Origin: Isoetes taiwanensis
Taxonomy: Eukaryota > Streptophyta > Lycopodiopsida > Isoetales > Isoetaceae
Reading direction: 5' to 3'
Assembly: GCA_021234155.1 (NCBI GenBank)
Contig: JAJEKV010000811.1
Coordinates: forward strand, 22,600-86,599
DNA: 64,000 nt
Position 1 is the stretch's first letter. The number at the start of each line of letters is the position of its first letter. The notes under the pieces were generated by a model. It made no database searches and had not been told where the DNA came from. It saw only the letters and a program-made list of their open reading frames with translations. The position numbers and the translations under genes are program-made. Below, one piece after another: positions 1 through 9,769 of the stretch.

Positions 1-398
1 CGGCGCTAATCTCGGGAAAAAAGGGATTGTTATTGGCGGCTTGGGGGAGCTGGCTCAGGCTCAACATATTCAGGCTTAGATTACCTTGCGAATATAGGGA
101 ACAACTTCCATTCATCTATCTTGGATAAACAAATAAATGAACTATGCAAAGAAACCATTATTTTTTATTAAAACTAATAAACTGGCTGATAATGGGTCGT
201 GGACCTGTTACAGCCGAATTGCATCTGAGAGGATTTTGGATTTCAGAACTATGGAGAAAAGGGACGATCTGATCAAACAAAAGGCCAACTTCCGCTTAAA
301 CATAGCCGAATCTATCCTATCTATTCTTAGCTACCCCTTTCCATATCTATTTACAGCTAAAAGGGAAGATCACAGAAAAAGGGACGATGGTTGTTCCT

Positions 399-406
399 TA
401 TAAAAG
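399..406 (+). promoter_or_regulatory. TATA box of the LTR promoter
   Basis: TATAAAAG lies about 25 bases before the point where an inverted gag copy begins. Its place upstream of the primer-binding site fits an LTR U3 promoter. The predicted transcription start falls almost exactly at the rearrangement border. Confidence 0.5.
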
Positions 407-424
407 AAAACACAGTTCTTATTC

Positions 425-631
425 AAAAATAAGGTCTTACTGCTCCATAATTAGAGCGTTTTCCATTCCTTCCATTGAACCTGGTCCTACGTTCATCACG
501 GCCTCTTTAACTTTTCTTGTTTCTTCTATTTTCAAAATTTTTCTGTTCACGAGAAGGCACTCCTTCCCAAATAACTAGTTTACGGGTCTTGGGATTTAAT
601 TTCTATTCTGCAGCTCCTGCTTTCTTAATTG
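425..631 (-). repeat. Inverted copy of the element's own gag segment
   Basis: The reverse complement of this stretch matches 1443-1665 in the same element almost base for base, apart from scattered substitutions and small indels. The matched part encodes the basic linker before the gag zinc knuckle. It sits where R and U5 of the 5' LTR should be, between the TATA box and the primer-binding site. Confidence 0.85.
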
Positions 632-646
632 TGTTCGTATCAAATT

Positions 647-660
647 TGGTATCAGAGCCA
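647..660 (+). other. Primer-binding site, initiator tRNA-Met type
   Basis: TGGTATCAGAGCCA is the usual plant retrotransposon site complementary to the 3' end of initiator tRNA-Met. A CA dinucleotide at 641-642 could be the LTR end, four bases before it. Gag begins 20 bases downstream. Confidence 0.85.
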
Positions 661-679
661 GCCTTTCCTAGAATCTGTG

Positions 680-1754
680 ATGATGGCTCATCGTTTTAAT
701 ATTTCTGAAGAACAGTACCAGCAGGCATTAAGAACTACTGATTTCGTTGCTACTCAGATAGCGCTGCCACCGCCTACATCCCCAGAGGATTATCAGCATA
801 AACTAGAGCAGATCGCTCTACTTTATGGTTTTCTACCCAGTAATGTTCAGCCACCGCCATTACCCAGAGATCCTCCACCTGCAAATCCACCACCACCTGA
901 AAATCCCCCACCAATTAATGCCAATCCAGATGCTACGATGGCTACAGAAATTGCTAAAAAGGATAAGGGCCCTAATTGGTTAGAAAAGGTGGACTTACCA
1001 TACTTTACTGGCGAAGTAGTTGTTAAGCCGATGGAGATGATAAGTTTTCTGCGAATTTGGGAGTTCTTCGAGAGAGTTAACGCGACTGAACAAGAAAAAT
1101 TGCAAGCCATGGACACTTATCTGGATGAACAAGCATAAGTTTGGTGGCAAGGTCGTAGATTGATGCAGCTCGAGGTTAATTCATGGGCAGTATTCCGCAG
1201 TATTCCGTAGTGCATTCGAAGCCCATTACTTGCCTGCAAATTATCATAGGATACTGAAGAGTGGGATCTTGTTAAGCAGGATGACGGAGAAACTGTGTTC
1301 GATTATTATATGAAATTCAGTCATTTGGGTTCACAAGTTAGAAACTTGGGTGAAAACGAACTTTTATGAAAGTTTGTGAATGGGTTAAAAGAAGAAATAT
1401 TCGCAAAGCTGGATCTTATTGAACCAGTCAATATGGAAGATGCAATTAAGAAAGTAGGAGCTGCAGAACGGAAATTAAATCCCAAGACCCGTAAACTAGT
1501 TATTTGGAACGGAGTGCATTCTCGTGAACAGAAAAGACCGAAGCGTGAAAAATTTGAAAATAAAAGAGACAAGAAAAATAAAAGAGCTCGTGATGAGTGT
1601 AGGACCAGGTTCAATGGAAGGAATGGAAAACGCTCTAATAATGGACAGAAGGCCAAATAGGAACAGAGTAAAGGGCCAAAGACTGGATGCTATCTTTGGG
1701 GAGGACAACATTATCAGTCTAACTGTCCAAAGAATACAACTTCAGTAGATAAGA
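680..1754 (+). pseudogene. gag polyprotein, broken
   Basis: The likely start is the ATGATGGCTCAT at 680, just after the primer site. The first piece has a proline-rich stretch (about 840-910) followed by a capsid-like segment with WLEKVDLPYFTG. A stop at 1136 and frame changes near 1140-1375 break it. The C-terminal part is lysine/arginine-rich and leads to a zinc knuckle at about 1688-1727. In that knuckle the second cysteine of the CCHC pattern is tryptophan (CYLWGGQHYQSNC), so zinc binding would fail. It would have packaged the element's RNA. Confidence 0.8.
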
Positions 1755-1969
1755 ATGTAAAGAAAGTACAGTTCAAAGAATCGCCGCCCAACGAAAGGCA
1801 GGTCGCTCAATCCCATCATGTGGAGGACAGACCAGAAATTTCTAGAGACGGGGAAGAAAGAAATAAAGGAAAGACTGCAGCTATTGAGCAAGAAAAAGGG
1901 AGACTGCAAATTGCTTACGTAAAGAATTTGTCGAGAGCCGATACAGGATCTCCAGAAACATGGTTGTTT

Positions 1970-4002
1970 AAAATGAAAAATTCAGTAAAAGGTCAAGATG
2001 TGACTGTTTTACTTGACGACCATCAACACATGATTTCATCTCGTAGGACTTGGTGTACAAATTAGGACTACCTATTTGTGATCTGCAAACTAAAATCACT
2101 GTTGTGCAAGGTTTGAAGGGCCCCAGGAATCAGTGCGATAAATATGTGATAGCCGCTATCCAAATACAGCAGTACTCGGAAGAAAGAGTTTTGATTATGG
2201 CCCCCTTAGGATCCATGGATGTGATATTGGGAATTGGATGGCGAGAACAATTTGATTCCCAACCTAATTATCGTGAAAAGTCAGTGATTATAACTGTGGA
2301 AGGTCAATCTTTGAAGCTGCAGTCAGATTCAACATCTCAAGTTGAACCCTTGTTGACATATTCGGAAGCTAAGAGGTTAATACAAAGTGAAGCAGAGTCA
2401 TACTTCATTTACTTAAGGAACTCGGATTTCTCAGGCAATTTGATAATCTCTTCAAAGATGAGGAAACTCTAGATTTACCTCCTCATCATCCCGAAGATCA
2501 TACAATACAATTGCAAGAAAACGTAAAACCTCCAAATAGGGCACCTTACCGAGTCAGTCATTTTGAAAAATTAGAGCTTGAAAGACATATAACAGAGATG
2601 TTAGATCGTCAGTTAATACGGCCTAGTTGTTCACCTTTTGGCGCACCAGTCATTCTGATCAAAAAGAAGATAAAGGATATAGAATGTGCGTAGACTATAG
2701 AGATCTCAACAAGCTGACTATTAAGGATAAGTTTCCAGTACCCAGAGTTGATGATTTATTTGATGAGTTACGAGGTGCGTGCATCTTTAGCAAGATAGAT
2801 TTGAAATCAGGATATCATCAGACCTGAATCAAGAATGAGGACATTGATAAGACATCATTCAGAATAACTTTTGGATATTATGAGTTGCATGTGATGCCTT
2901 TTGGATTGACCAATGCTCCAGCAACATTCTGCCGACTCATGGGGAGAGTTCTAGCACCAATATTAGGGAAAAGTGTTGTAGTCTTCTTTGACGGTATACT
3001 TATATATAGCAGAACTATTGAGGAGCACAAACAACATCTTCAGCAGGTTTTTGATCTTCTGAGGCAGAACAAGTTGTTTGTTAATGAGTCCAAGAGTAGA
3101 TTCTTTATGTAAGAAGTTGGTTATTTGGGTCATATTATATCCAAAGAGGGCATTCGGATGGATCCCGAAAAGACTACTAGGGTTATTATTGACTGGCCTC
3201 GACTTGAAAACCTCAAGGATCTACGTTCTTTTGTGTAGTTATGCAGTTACTACGGAAGATTTGTGAAGGATTTGTAAAAATAACTCTTCCTCTTAGCAGG
3301 TTTTTAAAAAAGGATACACCATCAAGAAGCCGAGGAAGCTTTTTAAATCCTAAAAGAGAAAATGGCAACTGAACCCATATTAGTACTGCCTGATTGGGAC
3401 AAGCCTTTTACAGTATGTTCCGATGGCAGTGGAAATGCAATTGGTGCAGTATTTATGCAAGATGGACATCTATTAGCCTATGTCAGTGAAATGCTCAAAC
3501 CATTGGAGCAAAAATATAGTACTTATGAAAAGGAATTGATTGCCTTGGTTCATGCACTTAAAAAGTGGAGACATTATCTTATAGGATCTTTATGGCTCGT
3601 TTTAATCAGCAGAGTTTGAAACATATACAAACACAGGATATTATCAATGTGTGATAGTTAAAACTCATTGACACTATAAAGGACTTTGAAGGGTTGCAAC
3701 TTGAATATAAACCTGGAAAAGAGAATCAGGTTGCCGATGCACTAAGCCGAGTAAATATTCAAGCCATATTCATAACAGAAATTGTTGATTTAGAATCAAT
3801 AAAAATGGAATATATGAACGACCCCTCCTTTGCTGTTCTGTATGCACAGATAGGAAAGGATGGTAGAGATTCTTTGGCAGAATACAGAATTCATAATGGG
3901 TTATTATTCTACAGGAACCGCACTTGTGTTACACGAGCATACAGGTTGAAAGTGATACAGGAATGCCATGAACCTCCATACTCCGTAACAAAATGGGTAT
4001 AA
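1970..4002 (+). pseudogene. pol polyprotein (PR-RT-RH-partial IN), broken
   Basis: A protease remnant spans about 2005-2280 (VLLDD, then DVILGIGWREQFD). Reverse transcriptase spans about 2515-3115, with [33 protein letters not shown] and MPFGLTNAPATF. The catalytic box reads VVFFDGILIYS, so the second aspartate of the usual F-x-D-D is glycine. RNase H spans about 3400-3750 and ends in VADALSR. The integrase zinc-binding domain begins about 3900 and is cut off near 4000. At least six stops or frame changes are present. Confidence 0.85.
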
Positions 4003-4304
4003 TTCTTTGATATAGACCTCTGGGGCCAGAGTCTAGGTGCGATGGTCTAGACTCGCGTTTTTTGCACAGTAAGAATGTAAATCTTATTGAACATCGGGCA
4101 TTGATATCGTATGGTACAACGTCACGCACAGTTAAGTGGTCCTCCAATGCTGGACGCAATGTGGATGGGTGTGTACACACGTGGTTACCCCGCCTCTATG
4201 TCACTAGCCTGATCAGCCGAGTTGACCTTGCTCAGACCCAGAGGAATATTGGTTGCAATGTTTGATGCTATGATTGCTTAGTTATTCCATACATGGTCTT
4301 GAAC
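4002..4304. other. Spacer, no gene seen
   Basis: No coding-like sequence was seen. A short inverted repeat, AGTCTAG then CTAGACT, lies at about 4030-4052. The change from pol to unrelated sequence near 4000 marks the truncation point of the gypsy element. Confidence 0.4.
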
Positions 4305-4311
4305 GTTGAAA

Positions 4312-5396
4312 TTAACACTAGAGTTGTCTCGGGGACCATTCCTGATCCATGGACCAGAATTGATCCAGTTGACCCACTGACCCACTGCCACTTAAACCAT
4401 GAAGTTTCAATTTCACAATATATCAATGCCATATCAATCTTTACTTGATCCTTAATGATGTTGGAGAATCTCACGACCAATGAACTCGCCTATATGTTGT
4501 GGTGATTGTCCAAACTTTAGAGAATTTGGCAAGTTTCTGCAACAGTCCAGAACTGCATTCTTGAGTTTTCCTACCATAAGCAGACCTAAAACTTGTTAAA
4601 ATTGGAAGTGCTTGCCCATCTATGATAGGACACATTGATTTGTATGTTTTCAGCTTTGGTTGCTATCATCTAACATTTGTATCCTATTTTGTTAAAAAAT
4701 GCTGCTTACGGTTTAGGAATTATTTCTCTCTTATTCAATCAATCAATTTATTATCACGCCATTTGAGGGACCCTCAGGATCATAGAGTAATTTTTGCTCT
4801 ATATGTGGAAAGATTAATCATTATTACAAGTTCCCTAAATAAAATTGAGATAAAAAATGAAAGCTCAGATATCAAATTCAAGGCCAGCCAATATTTGTAT
4901 GGTATGTATCAAATATTATCTCAAAATGCATTTCCTTGTAAAAGTTGTTGTATTTAACCTACAACTGCCTTTTGGGAACCATAATTGGTTCTGAGGAGGC
5001 AGAAAGCAGTTTTGACCCTGCCATGTTTGAATAGCCCTATCTTTCTTCACAGACTTCGGATTGCTATGTGGTTCTTTGTGCCTTTTTATCTATCTCGTGC
5101 AGAAAAGTATCATGGTAATAAAAAAATTTGAAAAAATCACTTTGTTGAAACAATTTGACTTTACTTAAACATGAACCTTTTGGTACTTGCCCTGACCCCT
5201 CGAGTTTGTTAGAGCATAACTTACAAGAATGGAGGTGTATATATTTTTAGATATTTGTTTAGTAGAGCATGACTGCCATATATGAACTCCTAGGAAGGGT
5301 TCGAATAAATTTTGTGCCATTGATTTTATACGAATTTTAAAGTGAACACTGCAAATGGACCATTTTTGGTCCATCATGGGACAACTCTAGTGTTAA
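4312..5396. mobile_element. Small TIR element, about 1.1 kb, non-autonomous
   Basis: The first 17 bases, TTAACACTAGAGTTGTC (4312-4328), are the exact reverse complement of 5380-5396. Flanks GTTGAAA (4305-4311) and GTTGCAA (5397-5403) match at 6 of 7 bases and may be an aged target duplication. A second inverted repeat, TGGACC then GGTCCA, lies inside the right end (5356-5373). No transposase reading frame was recognised. The superfamily is uncertain: the TIR contains CACTA but there is no clean 3-bp duplication next to it. Confidence 0.6.
4735..4795 (-). mobile_element. LINE 3' tail-like fragment
   Basis: Read on the minus strand, this stretch resembles the 3' end of the LINE fragment at 6790-6868: a GGG..CCT core, AAATGGC, TGAT, AATAAA and ATTGATTGATTG. 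The likeness is short and no coding part was recognised upstream on the minus strand. Confidence 0.3.
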
Positions 5397-5403
5397 GTTG
5401 CAA

Positions 5404-6475
5404 TGGTCGTATTTATAGTGGATATTCCTGGTATAATTATGTAATGTGATCATCTAATTCTAACCTCTATAGCTCAAGTTACGAGCTCAGGGAAAATTAC
5501 ATTCTCTCTCTAATACTTCTCTCTTTAGGGCCTAAAAGAGACGCCTAAAAGGAAACGTGGAGGTTTGAAACTAACAGGGATGTTAAGAAAAGGTTTTGAG
5601 GATATAAATAATTTGGACACATATCAGCAGAAAGAACCACATATATGACATATTCAACAAAACTTAGACTTATTCAGATATAATAGACTGAGGTATCATT
5701 TTAAGATTACATGTCATGTTTAATTTTTCTTGATACTTATAATTTTTACAAGTTCTAATTATATAACTTTATCTTTAAATTTAAAGTATAATTGTTATAG
5801 AAACATAAACAATTGCCTTCTAAACTAATTTTCATATGAATCTATTTAGAATTAGACATTTTGAGAATATAAAATTTTAATTTTCAACTAGATCTTTACA
5901 AAAATAAAAGTTGGCAATCAGGATAATTTGTAAATAAAATATAATAGTTTGATAAGTGAGTGACTTATAATTATATGAGAATTTCACAATTTACAAACTC
6001 TTAATACTTTAAAAATACTTTAAAAAAATTGTTAGATTAATATTAATTAAAATATAAAGTTTATGTTTTAATAACAAATATTGAAAAATATATATTGAAA
6101 ATTAATTAGAACTAAACATTTCAATTATTTTTTAATTAAAACATAAACGTAATCATTTGATACATTTCATCTAAACCTTCTTTAAACATTTAAAAATAAT
6201 AATATTTTAATCATATAGAGTTCATCTTAGATGAAAAAATTAATTTTAAATAGATTAAATTAAAAATTAGTGTAGAAAACAATTTTAAACATTGATAACT
6301 ATCATACTTTTTATCTGAAGTTAAACTGAAAATTTTATAAAAATCAACAAGAGTTAAAAATACATATAATCTTATCATGGCATCCTTGAAGGATATCTGT
6401 TAGATTTGAATAAGTCCAAATTTTATTAAATATGTCATATATTAATTTCTCAATTGTGGTTATCATCACATCACC
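5404..6475. other. AT-rich intergenic DNA
   Basis: Very AT-rich sequence with many short runs of A and T. No coding-like reading frame, RNA gene or clear repeat was seen. Confidence 0.5.
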
Positions 6476-6868
6476 TATATATCGAAACATGTAGATGGAA
6501 TAGCACTCCTCATAATGAGAGACTCTGTCTAGGATACCTAGACCTTGAAATTGAATCAGAAAAACATGTTTTTCTGGAATGTTCTGCATATGAGAATATT
6601 AGAGTCAGATATGGTATATAGGGTCAGAATTTAAGAGAACTAATAGAGATGCCTGCTCATAAATTAAGTGCTTATCTTAGAGAGGTTTGAATAAAGCATA
6701 CAGACATTATAAGCTTATTTAACCACATGGAGAATTTTGATATTTCTGGGGCTTTGAATTGAGTGCCTATATAGTCCATTACATTATATAATATCTGTTT
6801 GCCATAGGGGGCAGGGGCCTAAAATGGCTTGATTAATAAAATAGATCAAATCAAATTAAATTAAACTA
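6476..6868 (+). mobile_element. LINE fragment, 3' end
   Basis: The plus strand encodes a degenerate version of the cysteine/histidine segment that ends many LINE reverse transcriptases (ERLC, then EKHVFLECSAYENIR, about 6520-6605). An untranslated tail follows with GGGGCCTAAAATGGCTTGAT, AATAAAATAG and a short AAATC/AAATT-type tail near 6840-6868. The 5' part is missing or unrecognisable. No flanking duplication was found. Confidence 0.6.
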
Positions 6869-7072
6869 TTAGTATTATTACCATTATTTTTATTAAGAAA
6901 GTGAGAGTGGTTTAGATCTTGCATGGGAGCGTGCAGACGAGTTTTTATTTGTGGCCATGTTGCCATTGATGCTTATAATATTGTCAATGTGAGTTGATGA
7001 TGGAACCATGTCAATGTCCAAGTGATCAATATTTATCTTTGCACTGTGAACTATCCCTTGGCATTATCTAGT
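6869..7072. other. Spacer, nothing seen
   Basis: No feature was recognised between the LINE tail and the coding-like sequence on the minus strand. Confidence 0.4.
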
Positions 7073-7530
7073 CTATTTTTCAAGATATTTAGATAATCTC
7101 CCCTTTTTTGGGGCCAAATCTTCTTCCGAATCAAACACTAAAACAACCACTTGATCATCTCGAGCTGGAGTAGGTCCCAAATTCTGGTCAACTTGCAATT
7201 TAGATAACTGTAGTGCAACGTGTTGGAAAATATATTCTAGACAATGGCCAATATTTTGCGACGAAATGGGAGGATCAGACAGGTCTATAAGATCATGTAA
7301 AGCTTGGCAATGATCATATTTGATTCTGGTAATGGAGAGAAGCATTCTCAAGTGTGATGGATTTTTGTGAGGATAGCAGTTTGACTCCTTAGTATCAACA
7401 CAAAACTCATCACTTAAATTAGTAAGAGTACTAAAATAATCTAGGCATATGACTGCTTCAGCAGTATAGTCTGCTATTTGTTCTCCACTTTGCTCTTCAT
7501 TATGTGATTTGATGAAATAGCCAACTCTTT
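7073..7530 (-). pseudogene. Unidentified coding-like segment, C-terminal part
   Basis: One frame stays open on the minus strand from about 7530 to the stop at 7073, roughly 150 codons, without a start codon at its beginning. The composition is protein-like: acidic, with VVVLVFDSEEDLAPKKGR near the C-terminus and a lysine-ending tail. It may be the last exon of a gene or of a mobile-element protein whose preceding part is at 7563-8226. I recognise no family. Confidence 0.35.
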
Positions 7531-7562
7531 ATTCTTAGCTCGAGGGTTATGCAAATTTTTAG

Positions 7563-8226
7563 CTATTTAACCTGCATATTCACAGGTAACTCATTTTCCA
7601 TATTTAAAAGATCCACATTCTCTTTCTGTTGCTCCTTTAGTGGTAAAGAATTAATCACAGGTGAATTAATCTTAATTTCAGTTGGCTTGTTCTTGAAGTG
7701 TTTTTTTTTTTTTTTGAATAACGTGTTTTACTTCATATTATACACTCAAAATATTACAAAGTACTTCCAGAAGTAAGAAATGTCCCTGAAGCATCAATCA
7801 CTTTTAGATGATCACTCCATATTGGAATTTTAATACGATCAGGCCAATTGGAGATCTGAAAACAATTATACAACTTCTTATGAATTTCGTGAAGCACCAC
7901 CTGAGAAGAAATACGCTTATCATGAAAGACCTTTCTTCGCCTTCGCTTCCATACACTCCATATTAGCCAAGACTTTGCCATGTGAAATGCAATCCTTTTA
8001 GAAGCAGTCCACTGATTTGGATAAATACCCAAAAGAAAGTGCTGACTATCCAAAGATACTCCAAAAAGAGAATGCAGCCAGGACCTAAGACTACTCAGCT
8101 CTGCACACAAATATAAACAGTGCTCCAATGTTTAAATGCACCGCTCACACATTGTTCTTGAAGTGCTTGTTGAGAGCTTGGAGATTGAAATTGCTTTTGA
8201 ATTCTTCAAAATGTTGATCAAAGTGT
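7563..8226 (-). pseudogene. Unidentified coding-like segment split by a LINE
   Basis: If the LINE insertion (7701-8151) and one copy of its target duplication are removed, the minus strand has an uninterrupted frame of about 66 codons: asparagine-, lysine- and glutamate-rich, beginning DQHFEEFKSNFNLQ and ending NMQVK. A plausible splice donor (CAG|GTTAAA) lies at its end, so it may join the exon at 7073-7530 through a short intron. No family was recognised. Confidence 0.3.
7701..8151 (-). mobile_element. 5'-truncated LINE insertion with target duplication
   Basis: A 15-base poly(T) run at 7701-7715 is the poly(A) tail of a minus-strand insert. Upstream on the minus strand, about 130 codons resemble the C-terminal zinc-binding domain of plant L1-type reverse transcriptase: CERC, then a stop, then TLEHCLYLC, then AKSWLIWSVWKRRRRKVFHD. 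The insert is bounded by an exact 14-bp duplication, TTGTTCTTGAAGTG, at 7687-7700 and 8152-8165. This is a classic target-primed insertion and looks recent relative to its surroundings. Confidence 0.93.
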
Positions 8227-8291
8227 TATAAAGGTCAATTTTTTGAGGAGACATACGATGGTTTTATGTACGCCCGATTTGGGTTGGCCTC

Positions 8292-8417
8292 CCATGGAGA
8301 CCCTTCCTATTTTCCATGGAAACCCTTCCAAATTTCCATGGAAACCCTTCCGGCTTTCATTAAAACCAAGAAGGGGAAATGCTTCCTAATTCTGTGGAAA
8401 CCCTTCCGAATTTCTAA
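8292..8417. repeat. 22-bp minisatellite
   Basis: Units close to CCATGGAAACCCTTCCAAATTT start at 8292, 8314 and 8336. A diverged copy follows at about 8394-8415. Confidence 0.8.
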
Positions 8418-9416
8418 GTTTCTAGCATATAATTGTTATGCTTAATGTTTGCTTTTTTCTTTGGATTCTTTTTAATATCTGTTGATTGCTGGCTGAGATT
8501 CCCTTGTCTATTATTCTCTTTTATAACAATGCCTCTGTAAGAACGTTGATATCTTGAGAACCTTGATATCTGGTGATGTATCAATAAGGTCAAATGATCT
8601 GTGGACTAATATTTTTCCATCGAAGCTATATCATTATCTATTTCCATTTGTTGCTACACTTTTTTCCATTGGATCCTCTGCTGCCATTTATTTTCTTACA
8701 TGGAAAATGTTGTTGTTGAAAACCACTAGCTTCCTCTTGTTACGGTGCAAATTTGAGGGTACATGTACTAACTTTGATATTCTCTTTGCTATTTTGTAGA
8801 TATTTTCCTCAGTAAAAAGATTCAAATTCAAAGTCTCTGTACTTGTTAAATAACTGGTGCTTGCAGTACGCCTAGAGTTGCAATTGTGACAAAAGGATGG
8901 TAAATCTACCCATCTAAACTAAAGACTAGATTTCTTCCAAAAAAATCAATTAGAGGTACAGAAGTTAGCATGATTTTGGAAATATCAAGTTGAACATAGC
9001 ATTTGGGAGGCTTGTATTGTGAGTATTCAAATGTAATGTAAGTCCCCATGGAGCTAGATATGGCAGAGAAGCACTTTGCATTGACTGAAGCAATACAATA
9101 CTATTTAAATTCACATAAGGGTAAGGTAGGTCTCCACTTAAGAAAAGACAGGTGGCTCGTCCCAATTTGAGAATGAAATGTGCAGACCTGGTATTCCAAC
9201 ATTCTACCAAATGCAAACATGCTAAATAGAATAGAATAGAATTGAATAAAATAGAAAGTAAATGGTGAAATTAAAAGTTATTTTCTTTGTTTGTTAGTTT
9301 GCTTGCTTTACAATCATAAAATCCCTTATATTTGTTTACATCTGATTATCAAGTGCTTGCACATTTGTTTGCATAGATGGTAAAAAAAACACCTTATGCA
9401 GAATCTACCTCATGAC
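8418..9416. other. Intergenic DNA, no gene seen
   Basis: AT-rich sequence with no supported coding region or RNA gene. It ends at the left border of the 7.6-kb transposon. Confidence 0.4.
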
Positions 9417-9420
9417 ATAT

Positions 9421-9448
9421 GGGTAAAAGTATGCTGGTGGGTAGCAAA
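9421..9448 (+). repeat. Left terminal inverted repeat
   Basis: Matches the reverse complement of 17013-17040 at 26 of 28 bases; the differences are at the 16th base (G versus A) and the 24th (G versus T). Confidence 0.9.
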
Positions 9449-9460
9449 TAAACGCGAGCC

Positions 9461-9485
9461 CAGCACCAGCACCAGCACCAGCACC
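9461..9485 (+). repeat. CAGCAC microsatellite next to the left TIR
   Basis: Four tandem CAGCAC units lie about 12 bases inside the left TIR. The right end has a palindrome in the equivalent place instead. Confidence 0.9.
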
Positions 9486-9769
9486 CAAAATACATTTTTT
9501 TCCACCCTTCATATATTTTTTTCCCACCCTTCACCTATATAGTACCACCTATTTTACGCCTGCCTATTATCTTCCAGTCTCGCATCTGCTTTATACAATC
9601 ATTACATGTTTTCACCATGTAATGAATGCGACACTACCTTAACGGAACCCGCAGGACAAACTAACTTTTGAATTTGTGTTTTCCAAATCTCTCTTCCCCA
9701 ACTTTCTCTACTCCGTAAGCAACCCGCTAATTTGTGCTCTCGGTTCCACATTAAACAAATAGATCAACC

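Larger units (their letters stand above)
390..4001 (+). mobile_element. Truncated Ty3/gypsy LTR retrotransposon
   Basis: Domains in order are an LTR-like promoter, a tRNA-Met primer site, gag with a zinc knuckle, aspartic protease, reverse transcriptase, RNase H and the start of the integrase zinc-binding domain; this order is diagnostic of Ty3/gypsy. Similarity stops near position 4000 inside the integrase zinc domain, so the integrase core and the 3' LTR are absent. Every reading frame is broken by stops or shifts, so the copy is dead. The DNA upstream of about 390 is probably LTR U3, but with no second LTR this cannot be shown. Confidence 0.85.

Noticed and set aside
4622-4957. A 111-codon frame inside the small TIR element.
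   Set aside because: Low-complexity, no family likeness, and it overlaps the LINE-tail-like fragment read on the other strand.
4312-5396. Calling the small TIR element a CACTA transposon because CACTA occurs in its ends.
   Set aside because: The inverted repeat extends four bases beyond CACTA (TTAA), and the 3-base flanks of CACTA do not match in direct orientation.
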